This document shows, piece after piece, positions 1 to 11,124 of a stretch of 64,000 bases of DNA. The notes under the pieces are model-generated. The model did not search any database. It was given only the letters and a program-made list of their open reading frames with translations, and was not told where the DNA came from. Every line of letters begins with the position of its first letter. Position 1 is the first letter of the stretch. The stretch comes from Thamnidium elegans. Lineage: Eukaryota > Mucoromycota > Mucoromycetes > Mucorales > Mucoraceae. A program made the translations under genes and the position numbers. Where the stretch lies: contig JAIXMG010000033.1 in NCBI GenBank assembly GCA_025201345.1, positions 62,001 to 126,000 on the forward strand, written 5' to 3'.

Positions 1-571
1 AGTGAAAATAAAAACATCTCATTGGAGGATTTAATTTTTTATTTCCAAAAAAAAAAAAAAAAAAAAAAAAAGAGTTACGATACTGTTGACTTTAACAAAA
101 TAACTATTCTTACTACTTATATTATAAGCTACAATTAGAAACGACAATACTTTGTCAATTCCATCCACGATGTTCTAGCTGAGATGGACAACTTTTCCTA
201 GATGAAAGGACATAAACAAATCATTGGTAAAGCTTTCCTGTCCTCTTTTGAAGGGTTTGCATGTTACTCCATCTAACGTCTTTGATGGCTGGCTTGCGGG
301 CCGTTCTATTTAATAATCAATTATACATACGACATGTTTCTTACAGTAAGCGCAACATTTATTTTTTTAGTGCGACAACTTTTTTCTCAGGTTTGCGACA
401 CTCTTTTCCTAAAAAGTGCGACATCGTTTTGGCAAAAGGTATGTTCGTATTCGAACGACAATTTGTTTGGCTAATCACCAATTTACTTTTTTTGTAACCG
501 TCAATATTAATATTCACTAGACTGACTGTATTACAAATACACATTTCTATTTTATTAATCAAGTAGGGCCA
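1..571. other. Intergenic region left of LEU5
   Basis: No convincing gene. It holds a long A tract (about 49-71) and a GC-richer patch near 285-460 with a 23-bp periodic motif listed separately. The short open frames here have no recognisable domain and low-complexity composition. It serves at least as the 3' flank of the carrier gene to its right. Confidence 0.6.
350..440. repeat. Degenerate 23-bp tandem motif (TGCGACA)
   Basis: The heptamer TGCGACA occurs at 371, 394 and 417, exactly 23 bp apart, with T/C-rich spacers. A weaker fourth unit (GCGCAACA at about 350) continues the phase to the left. The same heptamer also appears singly near 6467 and 38921. The periodicity is seen directly; the function is unknown. 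Confidence 0.55.
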
Positions 572-1865
572 TTAATCTATTTCTAATAATCTCTTCATAC
601 GCTCATATACAGCAAAACTGACAGCTACCATTGGCACAACTTTAACATATCCAATACTCAATCCAACATAAAATCCCTTGAATCCTTTCACACGGTAAAT
701 ATCTTTAGCTGTTTCCAAAAATCCAGTAAATTTGTGTGGATCTAATAATCCTCCTACTTGCATACGTCTACGAGTAACTTCTAGAGGGTAACTACTTGTT
801 TGTGCGACTAAACCAGCAACGCCACCGCATAATAATTCTGCCCATGTTTTGAGCGGGGGCTTATCCAACAACTTTTGTTGACTGGTAGTTATAATCACAT
901 CAATATCATCGTCAACTGGGTCGAAATCAAAACTTAGAGGCGCTCTTGTGTACGGGGATATAATAGGATCAAATCTACACAATTGAGTCACAAGGTGATA
1001 TGTCCAAAAGGATACACCAGCATAGGGGATCATACCAGCTATAGTGGGTACGAACCCTCGATAGAAATTCAGTACCTGAAATCCAAAATATTTTCTATCA
1101 AGCGCTGCTGGTTCATTGTAAATTTGTTTCATAGTTCCTGATAACGTAGGTCGTCTTTTTCCTTCTTCCTTTACGTCATAAGCTAATCTGACTCGAACGA
1201 GATCTAAAGGGTATGTAAAAAGTACAGAAGTCACGCCTAAAAAAATATGAAGTACACGCTTAGTCTCCAAAACTTTCCCAATTCTTCAAAATATACTTTA
1301 CCTGCTAATGATCCTGCAACGAATTGCTTTGATGAAGTCTCTTCCGCTCTCGTTGGCATTAATATCTGTAAAAAATTTCAATTGTAAGCTTTCTTTACAT
1401 ATTCACGTGAATGCCACTATACTTACGGCACGGTATTGTTCATATGCTACGAATTTAATGGATGCGTAGGGAAAGATACGAAGTAAAGTAACCGAATGTC
1501 CTTGAAATAATCCTAATAATCCAGAACTTTGATATATAACCTGACCGGCTCTAAGTGCACCTGCCATAGATCCTACACTATAATTGTTAGTTGCCATATA
1601 ATTTTCCTCCCTTGTATAATTCTTTTATTTACCAGTATACTTGTCAAAAATTGGGTTCCTTGATTGAAATAGGATCTTTATTCTATCTAAAGGAGCTATA
1701 GTGGTTTTTGCCTACACAAAAAAAAAAAAAAAAAAAAAAAAATTCAACACATGCTGAAAGAGAAAAAGTCTAATCCGTTACCATACAACCCGCTATACCG
1801 CCGGCAAGTCCTGACTTTACAATATAGTCTAAACTCTGTGCTTTCTTCTTTTCACTATTTGGCAT
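572..1865 (-). CDS. LEU5: Mitochondrial CoA/adenine nucleotide carrier, Leu5-like (SLC25A42/A16 type)
   Basis: Inner-membrane carrier of the SLC25 family; Leu5-type members bring coenzyme A (or its precursor) into the matrix. I read five exons: 1865-1782, 1711-1633, 1572-1427, 1365-1302 and 1236-572, all in phase, giving 345 residues, usual for the family. Signature motifs of all three repeats are visible: [11 protein letters not shown] in repeat 1, [12 protein letters not shown] in repeat 2 and [12 protein letters not shown] in repeat 3. The segments [19 protein letters not shown] and KTWAEL match what I remember of yeast Leu5. The intron ending at 1573 carries a CTAAC branch point, so an in-frame Met at 1597 is intronic and not the start. 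Intron 1 contains a long A tract on the coding strand. Substrate is inferred from family. Confidence 0.9.
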
Positions 1866-2257
1866 ATTTTACAAAAAAAGAAAAAGAAACGGGAGAAAAG
1901 GAAGTGATTAACCAGTTCTCACAAAAAAAAGTACTTGAGGTTGAGACTAAAATATTTACCAAAATTGAAATTCAGATGACAAAGCCAGATATCGAACTCT
2001 TTTTCTGCTTAGCACATATTGTTCGATTTCAAGGTAAAAAAAAGTCCTTTTGATTTACGATTACGTTTAATAACGTCAAAACATGATATTATTTTGTATG
2101 AGATTAGTAAGAATGTCATTAATGAGGAAATTATGTTGTAATTATTATTTTATTCTACCACCATTTTTCTTTTTTTTTTAAAAAAAAAAAAAAAGCATAA
2201 TAGTGAGAAACGATTTATATAGGTAGTAAAAGTAAGAGTTTTTTGACATTAAAAAAA
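1866..2257. other. Intergenic, LEU5 upstream / phosphatase downstream
   Basis: AT-rich DNA between the start of the carrier gene and the stop of the next minus-strand gene. A T-run followed by an A-run (about 2169-2194) forms a low-complexity palindrome. No gene is seen. Confidence 0.6.
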
Positions 2258-5200
2258 TTATATAGTACCAAGCAATTTAATTACAGTATCGTTTACATCC
2301 CAATCAGACTTTTCCAGCAAGTCGAAAGCCTCATTTAAAGTACATCTCTCATAATCAGCAACATATCTAGCTTTTTTGTCCTTTGTAAAACGATCAATAT
2401 GAGTACGCCATTCTTCTTCAATTTTAACCATCAGCTGATCACGTTTCTTTTGGTCAGTTATCTTTGTTTGAAAGTTAAACCCAGAGGCAATAGGGCGATG
2501 ATCAGAGCAACGAGCCTCAAAACGACGGTAAAAGAGACTCTCGATATGTTTACCCTTGTACAATACACGATCACACCAAGCAGGAATACGCTTCTTCTCT
2601 GAGCGATCATAAAAGTCAGTACCGGGATCATACTTGTAAGTAGGATCAAACTTAATGGGGGCTTCTTCAAAATGCAATAACTTGAATAGAGGATTATTGA
2701 TATTTTGACGCAAGAGTTGATCCTGTGATTGTAGTTTCTCCCAAGCAGCTAATTTGTCAGGGTTTTTTAATAGGATCAATACATCATTATGATTCATTTT
2801 GATACGATAATTTAAATCACCACTAAGGAAACAAAATTCATGATCTAAAATCATCGATCCGTCTCCACCGTGACTAAAGACATCGGCATAATCGTGAGGT
2901 GGGAAATTGGCGCTTTGAAGGATGCCTTCTGCATCTGCGTTTCGCTGTTGTACATGTGATTGACCAGCAGCTAAATGGCAATTTACAAAACATAATGAAG
3001 AGTGGTTATATACAAATCTAATAGCAATACCGCCCTTGTTACCGTGAATACTTTTGTTCATTACTTTAAGTCCAGTTTTTACAGATGTCGAGTCTACATT
3101 GAATACTCGGTTCATTTCGTTAGTACGAACAAATATACAACTAAATAATCCAACAAGTTGATCTGTTTTAATAACCGTATATGTATTGTGTCCATAGTTC
3201 TCTCCAATGATACGAATCAAATAATCGTGCCATAATTTATATCTTCGTGTTAGTACTTCTTCTGTTTCTGTTGGATCACCTTTCTTTCTCGAAAATAATG
3301 AACCTAATTATTTATTTATTTTAAGTTACAGGCTCATACATTCATATATAAGCTTACTTACGAGCAGTTTGCTTTTTAGATTCTAAATCGATAATTTCTT
3401 GAATACCAACTACAATAATATCCGGATCTTCCATGGAGCCCAACCACTCTCGAACCGCTTTATCATCCTCACCTACAATCTTTTCAGGTTTATTGGCATC
3501 AATATTCCAAGAACAAATCATAACACGCGCATCATCATAAGTACAATATTCGTCAGCCCTTTGATGTAAATGATCCTCTACAGTAAATAAAAAACGATTT
3601 ATACTCATTCTTCTTATTTCTATATATTGTTCTTACCTTTCCAATGCTCTGTTAATAAACCATCCCATACACCTATATAACCATTTGAATCGCTACTGAC
3701 CACCTGTAATCTACCCTTAATTTCATCCAACAATAAACTAGATTCATCCACCACTAATTGAGTTACCGCGCCAGTATGTGCTTTCCACATTTTCAAAATA
3801 GCCCACTTCTCAGGTCTGGTATCATAAACGTAAATCATACCAGTATTATAACCTGCCCAAACGTGATATTCGCCAACACAAGCCATGGTACAAATACCAT
3901 ACATTGATACAGTAATTATTTGTACTCTTTCCATCGTCTTTGTATCCCAGATACTAATCTTACCATCATCATGTGAAGCAAATATACGATAAGGGTGATA
4001 AGGAATTGTCATCAACTTTGTAATATTACCCATATCATTAGGAATTCGAACGGGCGGTCGAGATTTTGTATCATTGGAACCAACTTGAGAACCAGCTACT
4101 GGTATAGCATGAGCAGCTAAAGTACGGCCCGAAGACATCCATAACTTTGAGCCATATATGGTAGCAGCCACGGCATGAGAAGTAACATGATATCTTCTTG
4201 GCATGGAAGTTAGTAAAGGATTTTGTTGTTGATAATCAGCAGAGACAACATCCCATACATTTAATATACCACTATCATCAATGGACCATACTTCCGAGTT
4301 ACCATAACGTAATAAGAAGGTGATGGGAGCCATATGTACATCATTTCGTTTACTTAATACTTTATATGACCCAGCTCTGATATCCACAACAGCCAACATG
4401 GTATCTTGTCTTGCAACCCAAATATATCTACCTTCATCAAATGGAATACGACAGGGAGCAATAACAATAGCTCGAATGCGATCACTGCTACCACTATCAC
4501 TATTTTGGTTGTTTGTATTACTATTGGCATCCATCAACACAGTATTAACAATGGAACCCGTGTCAACATCCCAAGTTCTTAATAAATTTGAACCAGTCAT
4601 AATCAGATTTTTGCACGCAGCAAGTGAATAAATCGACCCTTTATGTCCCGTAGAAAAAGGTTTTTGGTCTAAAATTACATGAGGGGCGTTTCTTGTTGCT
4701 TTTGAAAAATCAGGGTAAATGGAACTAGTCATTAATAACTCACTTCTAGACATTGCACGTTTTGATGAAACAGTGTTGGCTCGTTTCATGTTACGAATGC
4801 CGTCTTCTTCAAAGTCGCTACTGTCGGTATAGACTGAAACTGGTGAAGCCATACTGTGAGGTTTGCTATAGTTTGCAGACAACATGTGTGTATGAGAATG
4901 AGTATGTGAACCAGAGGCAATAGTATGTGCTCGAGCTAAAGTTGATTGAGATGGTCTAGGTGGTAATTGAGGCATGATTGGTCTCGGTGGTAAAGTAGGT
5001 GGAGAAACAATGGTTGTGTCAACAACAGTTGCAGGCTGTGGGTGAAAATCAGGTTTACTTTCAGGTTTGGTCATGGGTATACTATTATTAGTTGAACGAT
5101 GGTATTTTTTACTTGGAGGTGGTGGTGGGGGAGGTTTCTTTGGAGAAGAAACATTTTTTTCTGCATCATGGTTACGAACACCTGGTGCTCCAATAAAACG

Positions 5201-5737
5201 TGATTCTTCTAATTTTGTATATTGTAAATGTGCTTTTTGAACCTGTTCGATCAAATTATTATCCCCTTCTTTGACAGATCCTACTCGAAGGTATACATCG
5301 TTCTCGTCATCATCGTCCATATCGCTATCCCCATCACTTGATTCGGAATCAGGTATAGTAAATGGGTCTGTATCTTCGTATAGGAATTGAGGTACTGATG
5401 GTGTACTAGTAGAAGGTGCTACGATAGAGGATGGAGGTGGTGGTGGAGCTTTTTTATTCAAATTTATTGCTACTGGCAACGGATTCGAAGAGAAATTTCC
5501 GGGAGCCATTGTTTCCAATTTTTGTCCTTCAAACTGCTGCGTTAACGATGATACTCTTTTAGCTGCTTCTTCCTTTGTTTCTAACTCTTCCTTTTTTAAT
5601 AAAACAGAAGTAGGTTTAGGCGGAATAGGTGGTGGAGATATGACTGTAGATTGTTTCGTAACACTGGCTTGTTGAGCCCACTTGTTCTTTAACGCTTGGA
5701 ACGAGTTTTTCTCATCTTGTTCTCCCTGTGAGTCCAT
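2258..5737 (-). CDS. WD40-containing inositol polyphosphate 5-phosphatase
   Basis: Predicted phosphoinositide/inositol phosphate 5-phosphatase of 1120 residues from three in-phase exons: 5737-3637, 3577-3362 and 3303-2258. The first ~330 residues are low-complexity with proline-rich PPPPPP-type stretches and acidic patches, possible SH3/EVH1 ligands. Residues ~355-695 contain WD-like repeats (LRTWDVDTGS, LNVWDVVSAD, ISIWDTKTME). The catalytic domain follows from ~720 with the full signature set: SWNID, VVGIQE, GNKGGIAIRF, SGDLNYRI, PAWCDRVL and SDHRPI, so it should be active. The last ~30 residues (NEAFDLLEKSDWDVNDTV) resemble a UBA-type helix. WD40 plus 5-phosphatase fusions are known in plants and some fungi. 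It probably acts at membranes; substrate is unknown. Confidence 0.88.
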
Positions 5738-7193
5738 TCCTTTTTTTTTTTTTTAAGTGGAAAAAAAAAAGAGACCTATGTATAAATAGAAAGCTTAAAA
5801 GAGAAAAAAGAAATATAATGAAAAAAATGGATAAATGTTATTTTTTATTATTTACAGCCTAAAATTCTATAAAAGGGAATGTCCCGCTCTTGATGTCATC
5901 CGTTTTGGGGTTTGGTTTTCTACAGCATTTAGTGAACACACTAAAATTGAATGTAATACAAGGAGCTTGCTGTTAAAAAAAGAGGGTGTAACACCTTTTT
6001 ACTGGTAATACTAAAATTTCGGACAAGATTTGGTTTTTTTTTTTTGTAATTCAGATATTCCCCTTTTTTTTTTTTTGCAGCACATGATAGCTCTGTAAAA
6101 GTAGTTATAGTAGTTATAAAACAGTTAAACTAACCTTTATATCTTTAAGCTGTCATTACGCTATGATCCTCTCACAAAACCTATGTAGTTTATCTTGGAT
6201 ACATGCGTATTTATTCGTCCTACTTTCTTTTGTATAACCGCTCGAAAATGAAAATAAAAATGAAGAGAAATATAAATTCTTTGTTAACAAAAATTTCTTC
6301 TCAAGTTAAAAGATACACTTAAAAGGTAATTAACTAGTACCAGCAGTTAAAGAAGAGTTGATATGAAAATAATAGTTATCTTTATTAACTTGTAAAATAG
6401 CTATAACTGTTTGATTTCTGCATCTCGATTTTAAAGTTTTATATTTTCGACTCAATCATCCAAAGTGCGACAAGTGTTACTGCTTTTGAAAGCAGTAAAA
6501 ACAAAAACAGCAAATATTATTTTTTTTAACCGCTTTAAAAAAAACATGTTTGGATTTTATCTAATATAAGAACAGTAGTATATCGTATTAAGATTAGCGT
6601 CATAGATTAAGCCGTTTCAAATAATCAAATCACTTTTCATGATAAAAAGATATATAAACAAATAGTACAACCTGTGATCGTAAAGCTCTTATTTATCAAA
6701 CTTTTTCTAAACCTGATTACTGGTACGAATTTTTTTTTTTTTCAAACGTGTCTTTTAAAAAACCAGAAACTTTGACCAGTGTAGATAAACAAAAATTGGG
6801 CATTTTTTTACGGTTGCTTTCTAGTTATTTTGTCGACTAGGCAACAAACTACTTTAGCTAATTTATATATTAATAGTGTCTATAATAGGCATATATGGTA
6901 ATAAAAGCGTTGCTAAATTACCACAGGTATAAAATAAAATTGAGTAAACTATTCTCCCTTTTTTGGCGACACAAAAAGTATCTCTACGGTGGTACATCTA
7001 CTTATTATTCATCAGGCGGATGAACTAAAAAAAAACACTTAGCGGAAAAAGAGACAAATAAAACTCCTGCCGGAAGATATAAACTCTCCGGCTGAACACC
7101 AACATTATGCAATATAAACGTAACCAAGAAACTGTTTTTTTTTTCTTTTCTTTATCATTTATCATTTAATTTTTCAAATTTTATATATACATT
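5738..7193. other. Intergenic, divergent promoter region (phosphatase / aldo-keto reductase)
   Basis: About 1.45 kb of AT-rich DNA between two divergently transcribed genes, with many T runs. It contains a perfect short inverted repeat at 6477-6498 (separate entry) and a TGCGACA heptamer at about 6467. No coding region or RNA gene is seen. Confidence 0.6.
6477..6498. repeat. Perfect inverted repeat (10-bp arms, 2-bp loop)
   Basis: TTACTGCTTT, then TG, then AAAGCAGTAA: a perfect 10-bp palindrome in the divergent intergenic region, about 700 bp upstream of the aldo-keto reductase. It could be a dimeric protein binding site or a chance hairpin; nothing in the sequence decides. Confidence 0.5.
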
Positions 7194-8355
7194 ATGGTTT
7201 GCCAAAAGACTTTTACATTGTAAGTTTAAAAAGTTTATCTTTTTAAGAAAAAAAAATTGAACCCTTTCTTTTTAGGAACAACGGAAACGTCATTCCTGCT
7301 GTTGCATTAGGTACATGGCAATCTGGTGAAGATCAGGACGTTGTTTATAAGGCTGTTAAAGCTGCTTTGGCTGCTGGATATCGTCACATTGATACAGCCA
7401 TGATGGTAAGAGATAATATTTAGCCGCGCTATAATGCGCCAAAGTAACATATTGTACATAGTACGGTAACGAAGCTGAAGTCGGTAGAGGTATCCGAGAC
7501 GGATTGAAAGAGGCCGGTCTTCAAAGAGAGGAAATTTTTGTTACTACAAAGTTAGCCACTATTCATGCTAGACCTTCGTTTGTTCCCAAGGCATTTGAAG
7601 ACTCTCTTGCCAAGTTAGATATTGGCTACATTGATCTTTATATGATGCACTGGCCTATTGCTTTAAACCCTGCTTCTGGTAAATTAATCCCTTTGAAGCC
7701 TGATGGATCTCGTGATATTGATGAAGAGCTTGACGGTAAATTCGAACTTACTTGGGGAGCTATGGAAAAATTGTTGGATAGTAGTAAGGTGAAGAATATC
7801 GGTGTCGCCAACTTTTCAATCCCTAACCTTGAGCGTCTTTTAAAAACTGCTAAAGTTGTGCCTGCAGTAAACCAAGTAGAACTTCATCGTAAGTTGAGAG
7901 TTTGTTTGATTGTATATAGTAAGCTAATATTATATTTTATATAGCTTATTTACCTCAAAATAAGTTACTCGAATACTGTAAGTCTAAAGGCATTCATTGC
8001 TCTGCTTACTCTCCTTTGGGTTCAAGTAACTCTACTTTACTTCAAAATGAAACTCTTGCAAAGATTGCAAAGGCACATGATAAATCTATCGCCCAAATTT
8101 TAGTTTCTTGGGGTACTACTCGGGGTAGTGTTTTACCCAAGAGTGTAAATCCTGAGGTATGTAGCACATTGTGATCGACCACAATATATATTTATACTAA
8201 AATCACACACACTATAGCGTATTAAGAGTAACATCGAAACAGTGGAACTAACTGAACAAGAAATTCAAGAAATTAATGATATCTCAAAGACCAAGACTAA
8301 GCGTTTTGTTGCACCTAATTGGGGAGTTCCTGTCTTTGATGAAGATTTCGAATAA
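7194..8355 (+). CDS. Aldo-keto reductase (AKR superfamily, Gcy1-like)
   Basis: NADPH-dependent carbonyl reductase, probably cytosolic; fungal relatives reduce glyceraldehyde or xylose or oxidise glycerol. Five exons: 7194-7219, 7276-7405, 7462-7888, 7945-8156 and 8218-8355, all in phase, giving 310 residues, the normal AKR length. The catalytic tetrad is visible as Asp48 and Tyr53 in GYRHIDTAMMYGNE, Lys82 in VTTKLA and His115 in YMMHWP. The cofactor-binding end is present as VLPKSVNPERIKSNIE. The stop lies 122 bp from the stop of the convergent gene at 8478. Exact substrate cannot be told from the sequence. Confidence 0.93.
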
Positions 8356-8477
8356 ATAAATAAAATTGTAACAGAAGTAAATAAAAACATATTTGGAAAT
8401 ACACATAAACATTAAATTTTTGGGCTGGTATTTTAATGAAAAATAAATGCTAAATGGGGAAATAAAAGTCCTCTTGT

Positions 8478-10589
8478 TTATAATTTACTAAAACATGGTG
8501 TATCTGGGGTAATCATAGGAATCGTATCGTTCTTGAGCGAGAATGCCTTCCAGAATTCGGGAACAGGTAAATTACGAATATGTGCTGGGATTTGATCATT
8601 CAAATCATCATCGGTATGATGTACTGTTTTCTAATAAATTAAAAAAAAAAAAAAAAAAAGATTTAGCACCCTTACATTTTAACAGTATTGTTTTTTATAT
8701 ATGTTACCTTGGGAATTTTACCACCATTCTTACTGAAAAAACCGTTTTCATAACTTTGGCGCCAAAGTAAAGGTACAACTTCAGCGTTTTTAGACCCACT
8801 AACAAGAGGTTCAGTTACATAACAGTTCTTACGATCGAAGCGACCTTCCTTAGGATCCAAGTTACCAAGACTGATAACATTAGGATCTACACCTTCTGAA
8901 GCACCAAATTTGTTATCTGATACGACAATATTCCATCCCCAAGGAGAGATGGGTACACTGCTATTCCAAATAGGAGGACGAATGGTATAGTTAAGACGAG
9001 CGGTATAGAAATCGAAAAAGGTAATACCCTCATAAAGCCAACCGTCCAATTCTTCGGGTGCGGCAAAATCGTTACCAAGGAAACGGTAAAAGAAATTGTT
9101 GTGAACAATCATGTTACTGACCTGTTTGTAGTCTGCATGAACAGCTGCGTACATCATAACACCAGTATTGGCAAGATAGTTTGAAATAACGTAACCATCG
9201 ACCTTTTACAACAACAAAAGGTAAGTAAGTAATAATAAACAGTGAAAAAGGTATATATACTTTACGGCAGATGTAAATCTAACTGCTCCACCAAAATCAG
9301 CAATTTGCCAACCTGCAATGAAGTTTTGCGTGATATAAGTTTGATTACCACCTACAACACTAATACCGTGGTCTTGAGAAATAGGCTTTGTATCTGGGAA
9401 TGTTGCATTCTATTTTTTTTTTTTTACGTATATTAATAAAAATGCATGCATATTTATACATGATAGATTTACCAAAATATTCTCCTTGATAGTGATATCA
9501 TTTGTGCCATACAATTGAAGACCTGATGCAAGATAACCTTGCTCATTGGTCAATTCGCGTCCCAAACATTCATGGATAAATTTAAGATTTTTTAATGGTG
9601 CTTGCAATTGTTGGCTCACGTGAGGAAACAAGTTATCCATTTTACGAAGGTCCATTCTACACGTAAAATATATATTTTTTTTTAGTGTATTGTTTTAATT
9701 TAAACTATTTGTCTTTACCCGAAAATGTTATTAGAGACAACACTGTTTTTTTGGGTTTGAAACATGATGCCCGCATCTAAATTGAAATTGTTAGTTATTT
9801 TTTTATTTTTTTATTTTTTTTTATATATATGAAGTATGTTTATAATATCAATCTTACTTGTTGTGTTGTAAGATGGCAATTTATAGTGACCTGCATGTGC
9901 TTCATCGCGCAAGAATACATTTCCGTCTATTTTAAACAAGTTAGTAAAAAAAAAGTTACATATAGACAACAAATAACATACCAATGTATAATTTTTCACC
10001 ATATTTTGCAACAACAGACCCTCTACCGCCATTAAAGAAAAGGTTACTGAGAATGGCAGTTTCGTCTTCATTTTTATGCTCTTGTACTTGAATATTGACA
10101 TTCTCAAAGACAATATCTTGAATAGACCAAGCGAGATTATCCTTGTAAACTTTAAAAATAATAAAATAAAAATAGCTTCAATTGTTAGGAGAAATTACTT
10201 ATTGAGTAGAATCCGCAAAATTTACCTTCAATAGTACCAGTATCGTTCTTGTTCTTAACGCTAATGATACTTGGGCTCTCACGATTACCCTTCAAGGAAA
10301 CACCCTTTTTAAGAACAATGGGCTTCTCAGGGTCAATCGTGAATAAACCAGGATTAAGATAAACTACAGGTTTTCTAATATTAATGTTAGTCACTAATTA
10401 TTTTTTCTGTCATTAAATAAAAAGCAAAACTTACTGTAGTCGACTAGCTTCGTCAATCAAATCTTGAAGGGTAGCAGAATAATCCAAATCAATAGAATAT
10501 AGCTTGTTATTTTCCGCAGAGCATTCAAGCGCATTAGCAGAAGAAGCGGCAAATAATGTAGTAGCAAATAGGATACTAGCAAATTTCAT
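8478..10589 (-). CDS. Secreted right-handed beta-helix (pectin-lyase-fold) protein
   Basis: Secreted protein of 524 residues with a signal peptide (MKFASILFATTLFAASSANA). Nine exons, all in phase: 10589-10435, 10374-10226, 10149-9982, 9926-9858, 9776-9719, 9656-9473, 9409-9266, 9202-8708 and 8630-8478. The body has repeated short N-rich turns such as NSVVSNNIFG, NDITIKENIL and VSNMIVHNNFFYRF, typical rungs of a parallel beta-helix. The N-terminal segment VVYLNPGLFTI followed by GVSLKGN resembles the first rungs of pectate-lyase superfamily proteins. I do not see a recognisable polysaccharide lyase or GH28 active site, so the enzymatic class is open. Branch-point CTAAC is clear in introns 1 and 4. 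It shares a 211-bp promoter with the divergent gene at 10801. Confidence 0.8.
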
Positions 10590-10800
10590 ATTTTTTATAT
10601 AATAGAATATAATAGAAAAGGTAAAGAATGAAAGGCCATCTCAAGAAAAAACGGTTCTTTTTATACTCACAAAGCTCAATGTAACTTTTTTTTAATAAAA
10701 ATATATTTCAACTACCGCCTCTTTTTTTTTTAGCTCCATGATGTTTGTTTCGTTTTTTTTTATATGAATATATACTATCTTTTCTTTTCAATAACAAATA

Positions 10801-11124
10801 ATGTCTTCGTCTCAATATTTAATACCTAAAGACCCACCTTCATATGACTCCTTATACCAAAGCATACCCTCACAATCTTCATACTCTCATTCCTTAGATA
10901 GCAACAGCCATAACAATAATAGTCAATCAGCGAAAATATCTTATGCTGTTCGAAGATACATTCGTAGACATTCACCTTTTTTACAAACTACAACGGCAGC
11001 CATATTTGTAGCTGCAACAGTTTCGGCCACAGTTATGTTGCTTTTATGGCAGTTACAAAACTTGGCTTCTCCCCAAGATCCTGATGGACCTTGGTTTGAT
11101 CTCGACCATTATTCTGACTCTTGA
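10801..11124 (+). CDS. Small single-pass membrane protein with N-terminal PPxY motif
   Basis: A 107-residue, intronless gene. The N-terminal half is Ser/Asn-rich and carries a PPSY motif at residues 12-15, the classical ligand of Nedd4/Rsp5 WW domains. One hydrophobic segment (about residues 60-84, AAIFVAATVSATVMLLLW) follows a basic stretch (VRRYIRRH), so the PPxY tail should face the cytosol. The C-terminus is short and acidic. No family is recognised. By analogy with small PY-motif membrane adaptors of yeast it could recruit an Rsp5-type ligase; that is inference. Start ATG is preceded by an adenine-rich leader. Confidence 0.7.
   Translation: MSSSQYLIPKDPPSYDSLYQSIPSQSSYSHSLDSNSHNNNSQSAKISYAVRRYIRRHSPFLQTTTAAIFVAATVSATVMLLLWQLQNLASPQDPDGPWFDLDHYSDS

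Noticed and set aside
1403..1597. Separate small gene starting MATNNYSVG
   Set aside because: The first eight codons are the 3' end of an intron with CTAAC branch point; the rest is exon 3 of the Leu5-like carrier.
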